64,000 nucleotides of DNA from the NCBI GenBank assembly GCA_030737875.1, contig CM060922.1, positions 324,603,956 to 324,667,955 on the forward strand, read 5' to 3'. The DNA is from Allium sativum (lineage: Eukaryota > Streptophyta > Magnoliopsida > Asparagales > Amaryllidaceae). The notes under the pieces are model-generated. The model was not told the origin of the DNA, did not search any database, and worked only from the letters and a program-made list of their open reading frames with translations. Shown piece by piece: positions 35,252-47,661 of the stretch. Made by a program: the position numbers and the translations under genes. Positions within the stretch are counted from its first letter, which is position 1. Every line of letters starts with the position of its first letter.

Positions 35252-38200
35252 TGTAACGACCCAAATTCTTGACCGTTCAAATCGACAATAAACCACACAT
35301 GTCGACCTAAACAAATCGCAAATGCAGGTAGTTATTGGGAAAAAGAAGAAAAAGAAAGAAAGAAGAGAAAGACAATTAACAGAATCTCACAGCGGAAGGA
35401 CAACATATAATAAACAAATAGCAGTTAAAAACAGTGGAAATATATATACATTGACTATAACCTTCAATGATTATCAGAGTTACATATACATACAGCTGTA
35501 CATAATAAGCAGCGGAAAAATAATGCAGCGGATATACATATGTATAGATATATACGCCAAACTTCGTCTTCGTCCTCCAAGGCAAGGAAATCTTCGCTAA
35601 CTGCAATATCTGCTGACCCGAGCGTATTGCATAAAAAGAAAACACAACAAACACTCGGATCAGCAATAAATCATCTCATATTAGTCAAATCAAAATATGA
35701 AATAACATCAGTGCCATGGGTACAGTAACTCAAGAGATGTTACGGGATTTTTCCATCTCTCAAGGATCCGTTAAACTAATACATACATAATATAGTACGC
35801 TATTATGATAGTGTCTATCCAGTAAAGTATAAATACTGAAAATAGCGTAAGCGGGATTACCATATTACCCTTACGCCGTTTATAGGCATCAACAGTCTAT
35901 ACAGTACCGTAAATTCACCGTACTGGTGTTATCAGAGGGCACTCCATAGAAAGCAATGCTAAATCAAAATCGTAGGGGCTCGATAAGGATAAATATGACA
36001 AGGCACTCGAGGCAATGCCCAGGGTAGGGTTCTACCAATTGCACTCCCGGACCGGTGGTAACGCATAGCAGCCACTACCGCCCACCTCGGAACACACTCC
36101 CATAATCATAAAATTAAATGGGCCCAAATCATCATCATCATAGTCATATAAATAGCATCGAAGAAGTGTGTCCGATCAAAGGCGCTAACCTCAATTAGTC
36201 ACGGTATAGCTCCTGTTTTAGTCATTTCAATTCTGACCCGAAGGTCAGGGCTATTTCGTCATCGTACATCTTCTTCGATTCAATAATCGCCTCCAAGTCA
36301 TCATACTCATTCTGGATACGTCATAACGTTCACAGTTGTCAAAGTGGTATCGACACTGACAGAGAGTATGCCTTATGTCGACTCCGGTCTCTTTAACAAC
36401 CAACGCTTACATCTTTTCACATCGGTCGGTTCTTTTATATTTGAAAGGTTCGCTTTCATATCAAAATATCATATTTTGTTTCGAACCAATTTATATTCAA
36501 ATAAAATAAAATTTCATATCAAAATATCATAAATCATCCCAAGCCGATTTTTATTCTAAATTAGAATATATCCCATACCATTATATTATAATCATATAAT
36601 ATTTCCAAAACGAAATATTCAAATAGAATATAATTTTACCTCAAGGGTTCCCAATTATCTCGGATTCTCATCTCAACTCCATTTGAACCAGTGGTTCAAA
36701 CTCAAGCATTTCCATTCGGAAGAATTAAAATTTTAGAAATACTTGTAAACTAAATGTTCATATAATAATAATAATAATAATAATAATAAATTTTTATAAA
36801 ATAAATATGTATAGATGTATATATATAAAATATAATAGTTAAGATAAATTAGTAATTTAAATATTATATATATACTTAAAATAAGATTTACTAGAAACCT
36901 TTGAAAATGAATTATAAGTAAATTATTTAAATACAATAGTATTAAGTAAAAGTAATTTATAGTTTTAAAGCTAGAATAATTATTTAGAATCAATGCATAA
37001 ATATTAAAATAAATTTCTCAAATCAAAACCTTTCTTCCTTCCAAATTTTCAAATACTTGAATTTATCCTCCGGTCTCAATGGAGTTCACTTAGTTCCCTA
37101 TCTCGTTTCAACCTTGTTCAAAACAACTACTTGATTTCAAGAGTTCCGAGATATATATTCCAACTGGGTTAAAACAACTCAGATACTCTTGATTTCAAAT
37201 TTTCCCAACATTTGATTTCTATAAGAATTTTCCTTCTAATCCAACTCTTAATTTGAAGAGATTTCAAATCATACTCAAACCCCAATTTAGATATTTCTAT
37301 TTTGGTTTGGAAAAATTCCTTCAACCCTTTTTATCATCATCCCAGTTCAGAATCTTAAAAGAATTTAAAAATCGAGTATCGACACATTCTTTTATGTGAA
37401 ATTCTATCAAATAAAATTTCAAATATTAAAATCATTTAACCAACCGATGTCTGTATATAATTATCTATCCAATGGCCAAGTGATTTAATATTTAATTTCT
37501 CGATATTTCAGGGATGGATCTATCATTTCAATCCAAATCAGGGTCACAGAGATTTATCATTTCACTCTGTGTTCTTAATTCATTTTATCGATAAATCCCG
37601 GGTTCATTAGATGCCCGCAACATCAAGGGTAAATGGGATTCATCGTTAATAACATACATCAACATGAACTGAATAAATGAACAATTCAGGTAATATTCAT
37701 CAAACAGTCAAATCAACCAAGGCATCCATCACATCATTTCATTCAAATAGTAAATTGAATCATATTACTGATCAACAAGTGCTCGAAATTTAAATTAGAA
37801 ATTTAAATTAAATTTAAACAACTAATTTATCGATTTTCAATGCATGTTAACACTTGCATGTCAAATTTCAAGCAATCATTCACCAGAACAATCACTACCA
37901 TACATCCAATTCATTTCATACATTAATTCGATAAATATGGGATTAATTCAGTATTTCGTGAGTGGCAAAACACTCACCTTTGTGTTTCAGTTTGAATTGA
38001 ACGTCCGACCATAGCCCAAAATTTGACAGTCTCAGAACACAGCCTGGTTAGTGTCAAAACGTCCGCAACTCCGCCACGATCCCAACGCAACAAACCGCGT
38101 CCAAATCCGAGTTAAAACGAGAGAGATATCAGTGTTTCTTTTCTGTTTGAATTTAAATATAAAATTAATTAAAACATTTTCTCTCACCAAATCAGGGATG

Positions 38201-39801
38201 GACACGTCACCTAGACCCCTTTCTTCCCGCTCATCTCCTTTTCCAGCCCGCTACAGTGCCTGCCGCGAGTTGAACCCATTTAAAGCCGAACTTTGACTGC
38301 AAAATTCACCCGCCTCCGTCCATGGCCGGACCTCCGACTACCTGCGCCAGAACCGGCTCCCTCCGCCGCATCCACGGCCACCAGGCCCGCCACCTCCGGC
38401 GGCCTCCATCTCCGCCACCGTCAGTCCAAAGTTTCGCCCTCCTTTGCCTTTAAGCGCCAAATCCGACCACCTCAGGTCGAATTACGACCTGCAACCACCT
38501 TCATACGACTTCCCGCGACAAACTCTACAAAACCCATGTCCCGGAATCTCCGATTACATCCTCAATCAAAAAGCCCCAAATCGTACCTTCATATTCCGAA
38601 AATCAGCACCTTTGACTGCGATTTCTGGCCACCCAGAGCCTTGCATGTCGAAACTGATTATAGATCTGAACTCTACTCGTCGAGAGCTTCAGTTTGACAT
38701 ATAATACGATAGGGTTTCGAGAGATTTTATTTTTGAGCTTTATTTTGATTTTAATTTAAAAATAAAATATATTTTCAGCCATTAAAGAAGAAAATGATGG
38801 AGGAGGAGTGGAAATGGGCTGACTTGATGGTAGTGGCCTAAGTATATGTGTATATATAAGGCCCAAACTGATTAACACATACACAGTTATCGCGTATCCG
38901 ATTTTAACGTACATTTCACATTACCGGGCCCACATACTGACCCCGGAAAAATCTGGAAAAATTATTTTTGGTTATGTTTTGACGATACGGTCCCAACGAA
39001 ACTAATTTCGTCGGATTCTGAGGCCGTTTGAAAAATGGCCTTTTTCGGGTCGATCCAATTTAACTGTCAACTGGTAAAACACGTTTTCCCTTGCCACGCT
39101 CACATATTAATTCGAAAAATTCTGAAAATTGAAACCTAGCAATAATTCGACATTCCGGATCTAACAGAAGTGGTTTTGTCGAAAACCTAGGTCGTTTGAA
39201 AAAATGGCTATTTTACAGGCCCTTATATTTTCTGCAGCGACTATTCTGAATATTCATTTGATCATAACTTTTGATTTTCATTACGGAAATTCGATTTTTT
39301 TTTCGGATTCGTTGGAAAGATATTATCAAACAGATTTAAATATTTCTTGTTTCGCTAAAATCCGATTTATTTTGAATCCTGCGCAGTCGGTTGAACTTTG
39401 AATTTAAATTTTCAAACTGCAGGGCCATATAAATAATTATATAAATTCCATAGCGACCTTTTGAAATTTTGATTTACTCATAACTCAAAATTTATCCGGC
39501 GAAATTTCAATTTTTCACATTCGTTGGAAAGATATTATCAAACAGAGTTATATTTTCCCGGGTCGTCCCCATTCTGATTTAAACGAATTTTATACATTCA
39601 ATTGAAATTTAAAAATCGAATTTTCAAACTGCCGCGCCATTTCAGGCTCGTTATATAATTAAAATAAATTTATTCGTTTTTACTTCGATTATAATAATTT
39701 TTCCGTCGTTATTAATTAAAATAAATTACTTTAAATATTCAAATTCTATAAATTGACTAAAATGGCATCTTCAAATTGGTTCGGAATTTCAGGTCGTTAC
39801 A
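35252..39801 (-). repeat. Element D LTR copy 2, 4550 bp
   Basis: Virtually identical to copy 1. Differences seen include the ATA microsatellite (one unit shorter here), a 4-bp difference near 35540 and a few substitutions. Such low divergence marks D as the youngest layer of the nest. Confidence 0.94.
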
Positions 39802-40192
39802 TTCTCCCCCACTTAAAGTCTTTTCGTCCTCGAAAAGAGAACGAACTGATATTAAGTGCATATAGATTTCAAATTCATGCTTAAAATAATATTTTCAAGA
39901 CAAGTATAGTTGTAAAACTCGTAAAATTTTCTAACCTCCGAAATCACAGAAAATTTCGGCAGCATCTCCTTTGTACGGCGAGGTCCGGGGAAAAATCCCA
40001 ATACATATACGACTAAATATACATCTCATCCACGATGAGGCATCCCTGAACCAGGGGAAAGCAAAAACAAACCCACCAAGCTCTATACAACCCCAAACAC
40101 GTACCTCTTTAAGCATTTATTTTGCGGTTTTTATTTAGCTTAGCATTTAGCATTTAGCGCAAGCGAGCTCCGAAGCATAGCGCGACTTCCTT
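39802..40192 (-). mobile_element. Truncated second internal copy of element D
   Basis: Identical to 31936-32326 as far as CGCGACTTCCTT, then switches at once to element C sequence (CCGCCCTCCTCC). A single T of overlap marks the join, typical of illegitimate end joining. It shows that another D unit once continued to the right. Confidence 0.9.
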
Positions 40193-43100
40193 CCGCCCTC
40201 CTCCAGCGCATGGAAGACCCCTCCCCTCAGCCCTCTTTCATAGTAAGATTTTATTTTATTTTGTTTGCTTGTTTTTATTTAATGAAATTAGTTTTAGAAG
40301 GAATTTTTAAATCAGTTTTTACTTGAGGAAAGCATTGTTTCAATAGCATGAAAAGGGATGATTTTTCATAGTGAAAAGAAATGATTTTTCATAACAAGAT
40401 TGGATTTTTAATGATGAACAAGATTGGATTTTTGAAATTAAAAAGATCATATTTTTAATGATGGAAAGATATGATTTTTACGTATAGAGATTTGTGATAA
40501 AAATACGACTTTTATATATATGAAGAAGTGATAAAAATCGAATTTTTATATATGTGGAAAAAGGATAAAAATCGAATTTTTATATACGTAGAAGAAGAAT
40601 AAAAATTGAATTTTTATATACTAGAGAATATAAAAATGTGATTTTTATATATGTAGTGAATACGGGCAACGAAAGTGACAAAAGACGAAAAGGTGAAGAT
40701 TTCCTACATAAGAAGAGTCGTGGCGTTTGGTTTAGCTTGGGTGAGAACTTCTCACTTTAAATCTTCTTTTCTAGTTAAAATATATACTAGGATGCAGACG
40801 GTGCTTAGTAGCACCCGACACCCGTCATCAATAGACCATGGATGGCTTGTATGTTTGATTGTTTGTTGTGATGAAAATTGATTGTGTGACGTGAAATAAA
40901 ATATTGATATAGTTAAAAATATTTTATTGTTAAAAATATTATTTTTAATGTGTGTGTGAATATAAATATGTTTTTGTTGATTTGAAACCCCACACGGGTG
41001 TTGGGATGATATTTGGCGTACACTAATCCCAATTATTTCATTGTATGTCGACCGATTGGTCGATAGGCTGTGTAAGCGTTAATTATTTATATTTAATGCT
41101 TATGCAGTTGTGTGGTGCACTTTGGATGATGCTTGATTATTTATCGTTGCTATTATATACATGTGTTGTATGAAAACCATATAATTAACATTATATAGTA
41201 ATTGATTGGGCCTCATTCCAATTGGGAAAATAAAGAATGTTATAAAATATAAATGATCATGTGTTGAAAATTATCATGTGTTGAAAGAAATATTTTAACA
41301 ATAAAATTTACATCTTTATCATATTTAAAGTTAGAAACTAACTGGAAAATAGATAAGATGAGTGGTTTCCTGGGTATTGATCTGATATTGGTTTTGGCCT
41401 TAGGGGTTAATACTTAGGGAACCATTCTCTTACTACTTTACGGTTGGAGTCTGATTAAAAATCAAACGATAGATACTATAATTTTATAAAATATATTAAA
41501 TAACAAAAATAGTCATGTGTTGACAGTGCTCATGTGTTGAGAATATTCATGTGCTGAGAAAAATATATATTCATGTGTTGAATGGAATAAATATTCATTT
41601 GTTGAATAGAATAACGAATTTAATGAAATATATAAAGCCGTGTTGATTAGAGATGCGCCATTTTGACGTGAACGATATTTATATCGATTATATTCGTTGT
41701 TAAAATGAATATAGAAAAAGAAGCGATTTCAAATTATAACGTTTTGAAAATATTATCATTTGTATATCGATGATGTGGAATATTCAATTTCGATTCGAAA
41801 TTGAATATGAAGTTGAAATCGTTTCGAAAACGAATTTAAAACGATTTATAAAATACGTTTTAAAAGGAAATCGACGAAATATATATAATATATATATTAT
41901 ATATATAATGGACTGAATAGAACGCGCCACGCTGCGGCAGTTCGTGAATTTCGATCATTGACTTCGAACGGACACTACGGGAGATCCGACCGTCGGATTC
42001 TCCTAAAACCGGAACCGTTGGGTTCGTATCGAAAAGTGCTTTCGAATGAATATTTGAAATCTAACGGTTGGATTTGGAATTATGTCCAAATCAAATTTGG
42101 AAAAGGTCGTTGTAAGTGCAGTTTGATGTCCGTTGATGGAAATCGACTGTACGGGCATTGATAAAATTATTAAAAATGTCAATAATTTGTGTAAAATCAT
42201 AAGAAATGATTTGGGAAAAATTGGGCTGAAAAATTCCACATTTGTACTGATAAAAATAGATTTTTGTCGAAATGAACTAGTTTTGAACTAGCATTAAAAT
42301 CAATTTATTTTTTAAATAAATAAATTGAATTTGAAAGTGGTTTTAAAAATAATCAGAATTACCAGTATACGAATTGAAATGGATTTGAATTAAAATTTTC
42401 TTCGGAATATTTCGATGTTGGGTTTCGTGATTATACAGATATGGTTGTGGGAATTTGAAAGATATATTTATATCGCTATTTCCAATACGATATTTGCTGG
42501 TCGTAGAATTTGGTATTGAATATAAGCGTATATATTTTCTATTCAGAGCCTTGTATTTTATATAAAATATGATTTGGGTTTGTCGTGAATGGTGTCTTCA
42601 TTAACACTGTTCTTAAAACCCAGTAGAGAAAAAGATTAAATCTTTCTATTTAGATTTAATGAAGTGTACCAATTAAATAATATTTAATTGGAATTGAATT
42701 TGAATGTGATTTTGGGTTTATCGTGAACCGTGTTAGATGACATTGGTTCTTTAACCCAGTTAAAGACAGGATATTGATTTTTTGAGAAGATTAAAACTAA
42801 GTGGAGTTTTAATGAATTTGTAATTAGATTGAAATGTGAATTGTTAATTTTAATTATCAAATTTGGAAAGTGATCGAGAATGGAGTATCACCAGTTTTAC
42901 TCCAAAGCGATAGTTAAATCTTTAATTAGATTTGAACGTGAAATGGTAATTAATTTTACCGATAGCACCGTGGTGTTAGATATGGAGTATTACCAGTTTT
43001 GCTCCATGGGATGAATAGGTTGGGATTGGGAAATAAAATAAATAATTACTTCGGTGTAGTTCGCTAATCCCGACTAGTTTGGAAAACCATAATATGGTTT

Positions 43101-44860
43101 GAAATGATATCCAATAGAAGATTAAAGAATAAATTTAGAAGAATTTATCATGGATAAAATTAATGGGAACCTTTCCCTAAGAATGTGATTTTGTGAATAA
43201 AGGAATATTCTGAATTGGAATGAGGCGTTTGTTGTGTTTGTGTAACATTTTTTTATCATATACGTGGGTTATTCAGAAAGGTCGGGTTTATACCCATTCT
43301 GAATAACCGATTCGACGAGATGTCGAAGATGAAGACGGTGGTTGAAGACCGAAAGTCTTCACATCGTTTGGGTGATTACTGATGATCTCGATTGGGTTGT
43401 ACCCCCAAGATGAGGGAATCCGTTGGTGATCGTCCAGACGTACTTGGAGATCGACGGATATGCGAGGAAAGTGGCTCTGGTTTTGTTCAGACCCAGAACG
43501 AACTTGTAAATGGACTGTGTGTCTGACATTGGATTTTATTCTGTGTTGATTGATCTCTATTAAATATACATCTATTTGGCAGCGGAGAATTTATTCTCTT
43601 GCTTAACGCCCTTCTATGAGACGTACGAGCTCAGAGGTTGTATATCGATGGACATCAGTCGCATGGAGTGAATTTCCAGTGTGGCAATTGATCAAGGCTT
43701 CTGTTAAAAAGCAAAGTCTTGTGGTTGATGATCAAAGCACGGCCTGTGTGGCGCAGCTTTGTGTATGACGTGAATTCGCGAGCCTCACACCTTGGTATGA
43801 TTCAAAAACGGGATACGGACCGTTGGGAGAACACGACGTTTCTTTCTAGCTAGTTGTAGTGTCAGTGCTTAAACTGGCTGACATTTATATACTTTTCACC
43901 TGTGTGGTTGTTGGAATGCGAGGCGCCTCGGATATAGGTCTGTTAGGACCAGGAAATGTGTGTTTAGGAATAACTAATCCTCCAAAGTTAGGTGAGGACC
44001 GGCCCAACCGATTCCAAGGATCATAGTGGGGTCCTGGGACATTTGCTAGAGTGTCTCGAACGGAGAGGAGCTTGCCCCTTGCCTCGACTCATGACAGAAA
44101 TCCAATTTCCAACACGTGATTTTGCGGTTTTATTTGTAGAGCCTTGTATGGCGACATGATATATGGTACCCATGCCGACTATGATTGATATTTATGATTG
44201 AAATTGTTTTGACACTATAAACTTATTATAGTATCAAATGATTTGTTTTAGACGTACCAAGCATGTTTGGCTATTAGAAGGGAAAACCCTATCCTCCGGC
44301 TTGCGTTGCATTGTGTGATGGGACCAGGGTCTTATAATAGCTTCATTTTTCCAAAAAGCATTGCGCTGTTTTGTTATATGCACTAGTTTTCTTGGGAGGA
44401 AACCCGTTCCGTATTATACGGCGTGGTCCCTTGAATTACTCTCTTTTAAAGTAAAGTTTTAAATAACAGTTTTAGTTCTCACACCAGTCACATGACTGAC
44501 CTAGAGTTTATTGTTTTAACCTAAACTCTGGGTGCCCTTATTTTGACACGAGCGGCTAGTAGTTTTGGTTTTGCAGATTTATATTTACAGGATCCGGATT
44601 TACAGCTGGAACGATGCTCAGAAAGCTCTGTATCCGTGTATTACTTTCAGTTGTGTTTTGTATATTTCTCCACTGCTTTGTAATTTATTGTAATATCTGG
44701 TATTTATCGAATGTATTTTATTCATTCATACTCTGTATATTCTTGTATTCTGATGGAATTGTTGTAATAAACAATGAAATGTTCTTCTGTCTGCGTTCTA
44801 ATTTGTCGTGTCCTCAATTCAATCCGTGCTTTCCGCACCGGGGAAGTTCGGGTCGTTATA
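40193..44860 (+). repeat. Element C LTR 3, right part
   Basis: Resumes the exon-like leader (donor GT at 40243-40244), then the 34-bp repeats, the ~175-bp segment absent from LTR 1, and the 3' region, ending GTCGTTATA. About 10 bp present in LTRs 1 and 2 are missing at the D junction. Confidence 0.93.
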
Positions 44861-44865
44861 TTAAC
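44861..44865. repeat. Right target-site duplication of element C (TTAAC)
   Basis: Exact match to 12091-12095. It is followed by B LTR sequence colinear with copy 1 from about 4944. Confidence 0.95.
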
Positions 44866-47656
44866 ATTATGGTGAAAAAAAATTCTATCTTAACGCATAA
44901 CAGTGTAAATAATGACATTTTCTAACTTAACACATAACAGACAAAACTTAATTCTTTTTAACAAACAAATGAAAGTTATCCTTTCAATAAACAAATTAAA
45001 GTTATTCTTCTTCATTAGACAATGAAATATTATTCTTTTCATTTCAAATGAAAATAACAATGCCTTCTTTTACCTTTTTTTAAAAACTAAAATGAAAATA
45101 AATGTTCATTCCAGTATTTCAACAAAAATGATATCTTTTTATATTAACAATAAAATGATACCTTTTCCATTACATAATAAAATGATACTTTTGTATTATA
45201 GACAAAAGTAACATCTCTTTCAATATAAATAAAGGTGAACTTTATATACTTACAAACAAAAGTACAACCTTCTTATTTTACAAACAAAGATTTCAAATTT
45301 TAATAAAATCAAAGGTGAAGTCTTTTGAACAAAAGTGTAATCCTTTAATCATTAACCAAGTTACAATCTTTTAATTACGCAACAACGTTATAATCTTTTT
45401 AAATAACGAACAAGGTTAAGTTCTTTTCCATCAACAAACCGATGTTTTATTCCATTTATTTACCAACAAAGATGTTCATTTTCTATGATGCCAAATTTAC
45501 CTAAACAATAGTACTTGGAATGTTTGTGTCGATTTCCTAAAATCATAACATTGATTTACATGTCGGTGACAATTTCATAATAACACAGCATCACCAAATT
45601 TACAGATTAACTCACAATCACAGATAAAATCATAATCAAAACAAACAAGAATTAACTACGAGTTTATGATAATACAATTAATATTATTTCTAATTAGTTA
45701 CGAAGAAAATAAAATAGAAATCTCACCTTCTGTTCATTCGGCTTCGCAAATTTGTCAAAGTTTCAAACTGCTCGCAAATGTCCCCTTTTAGTCTAAGATT
45801 GTAGCTCCTTGTCGTACGATCTCACTACTTCTGAAATTGTTATTTCGTTGTCGTACGCATTTGTTATGGCCTAAATTTAGATTGATAATAATTTTTAAAA
45901 TTAAATTAATAAAACAATTAAAGGATAACCTTCTTCTCCCTTTATCAAGAACTCGGCCGTTAGTTTTGCCTTACTTTCAGAACTAGGTCTCGACTTCTCT
46001 TCCGATCCGCCGCACCAGAGGATGATCACAAGGTGGTGTGTCGAAGAGCTACCACAGATAGAAAATCTCTACATAAGAACCTAAAGGAGTAGGGTCTGAT
46101 GTGTGGAGGAGGAGGAGAATTTAGTGGAAGAAGGTAGAGGTGTTCTCTGCCATGGATAGAAGGTCAAGGCGGCGGCTACTGTTTGATTGTATGAGGGTTT
46201 TGAGAAAAACATGTATTTTTATATAATTTTAATGTAAATTTTGCAAATAAGTCCATACGTTGTATGTTACAAAATTCAAAATTCAAACGTATATAACTAA
46301 TTTAAGCTTTGATCATGTAGATGTGTGTATATACATGCAAACGTTTATATATAATTTAAACCAATAAATCTCTTAATTAATGTCATTCATTTTTTTCCTT
46401 TTCCTTAGTTGATTGTTTCTTTACATTAATTACAACATTAATATGTAACCTATTTCATTACCCTTCCTTAATGTTTCCGTCATATACTTACCCTTTTATT
46501 CATATTTACAGAATTCAAACTTCAAATATATAAGACTAATTAACATTATATATTCTTGTGAAAATTTCCAATTCCATTCTTTCTTATTATTATTGACATA
46601 CATTAATTAATAGTTATGGTACATTAATTTCAGTTGTAATTTATGTTAATTAAAAATGTAACGTACATGAATTATTGTTAAGAAGGGAAACTTATTAACA
46701 AGATATATAGGAATTCGACTTAAATTAAAATTTTACTAAGTTTTTTTTTGTTGATCATCATAAACGAGTATTTCCATAATATGAAAGAAAATTACTTAAC
46801 TGAAATTTGTTATACGTAAATCTTCAACATTTTCATAAAAGAGTTTCATGTAAGTCGACTTTTTAATACAAGGTAACACTCTCATAAGTTATTATATCTT
46901 ACATAAAATAAAGGGAGGTTACATCTCAAATTTTGTTTTTAACTTTAAATTCAAAGATCAGTGTAAAATATTATAATTATTATATTAGTAACTACACAAT
47001 GTATTTATTGTTTTCAAACTAACCATCGTGTGCAAAGCATGACATGTACTGATATTAAGAGAAACAAAAATTAGCATAAAATTTCTATGTATAAATTCAT
47101 TTAATTTATGAACATATATATATGTATAATGTAACATGGATGCACATGCTAAAAATAAGGAAGGGAAGAGGCATTGAAAACTGCTGCCACTATCCATATT
47201 TCAATTTTTTTTATATTAATGAACAATACAAATTTAACCGTTACACCATAAATTAAATGCCAATGTTAACGCTAAATTCACGAATTTATTTCACCTATTA
47301 TTTCTTTATTTAGAATTAAACTACATATAAAGTTAAAATATTCTCTATTAGCAAAACGTTCTCATTAAGAATTTAAATAAATAATCCTTATATTACATGT
47401 GAATTGTTCACGCTCCGTATTTACATTAAAAAGAATATTCTTGACATATTTTAAATATATGTTTCTTTTCTCTTTTAGCAGTTAATTTCTAGCAATGTTA
47501 AAAATAATGTTTTTAACACTTTTATATTTCTAACATATATCTTTCTTTACTTCAAATAAAATAAATTTTTAATCGTTATTATTTAAAATATCAAAAACTC
47601 ATTAAAATTACTTAAAATAAATTTTAAATTTTACCCCAAAATTCAGGGTTGTTACA
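44866..47656 (-). repeat. Element B LTR copy 2, right part
   Basis: Colinear with about 4944-7737 of copy 1, ending GGTTGTTACA. AT-rich and non-coding. The two parts of copy 2 sum to 6759 bp, against 6765 bp for copy 1. Confidence 0.93.
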
Positions 47657-47661
47657 AAAGC
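47657..47661. repeat. Right target-site duplication of element B (AAAGC)
   Basis: Exact match to 968-972. Element A coding sequence resumes here with the NVVADALSRK end of the RNase H domain. Confidence 0.95.

Larger units (their letters stand above)
27387..40192 (-). mobile_element. Element D: young LARD-like non-autonomous retrotransposon, tandem remnant
   Basis: Two nearly identical LTRs (27387-31935 and 35252-39801) flank a 3.3-kb non-coding internal domain. A second, truncated copy of the internal 3' end follows at 39802-40192. The primer site and purine tract orientation make it - strand. LTR and interior lengths fit the LARD description. The left junction is clean (TCCGC then TG). The right edge lies inside internal DNA, with no matching target duplication and about 10 bp of element C missing. 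This implies a former LTR-internal-LTR-internal-LTR array cut back by deletion. Confidence 0.9.
12096..44860 (+). mobile_element. Element C: tandem three-LTR non-autonomous retrotransposon
   Basis: Three LTRs (12096-17955, 19002-25034, 26095-44860) alternate with two internal domains (17956-19001, 25035-26094), all in the + direction, within one TTAAC target duplication. Element D splits the third LTR. Without D, C is 19,959 bp. Each internal domain has its own primer site, leader hairpins and purine tract but no gag or pol. Tandem LTR-internal-LTR-internal-LTR arrays are usually explained by unequal recombination between LTRs of two copies. LTR ends are TG...TA rather than the usual TG...CA. 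Confidence 0.93.
973..47656 (-). mobile_element. Element B: non-autonomous LTR retrotransposon with giant LTRs and a 390-bp interior
   Basis: Two near-identical repeats, 973-7737 and 8128-47656 (the second split by element C), flank only 390 bp. Inside, the purine tract (complement of ATCTCCCCCACTT) abuts the left LTR and the primer site TGGTATCAGAGC (read on the - strand) abuts the right one, so the element reads on the - strand. Without the nested DNA it is about 13.9 kb, of which about 97% is LTR. No coding sequence is present. The exact AAAGC target duplication shows insertion as a unit into element A. It resembles LARD-type non-autonomous elements, but the ratio of LTR to interior is extreme. 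Confidence 0.93.
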
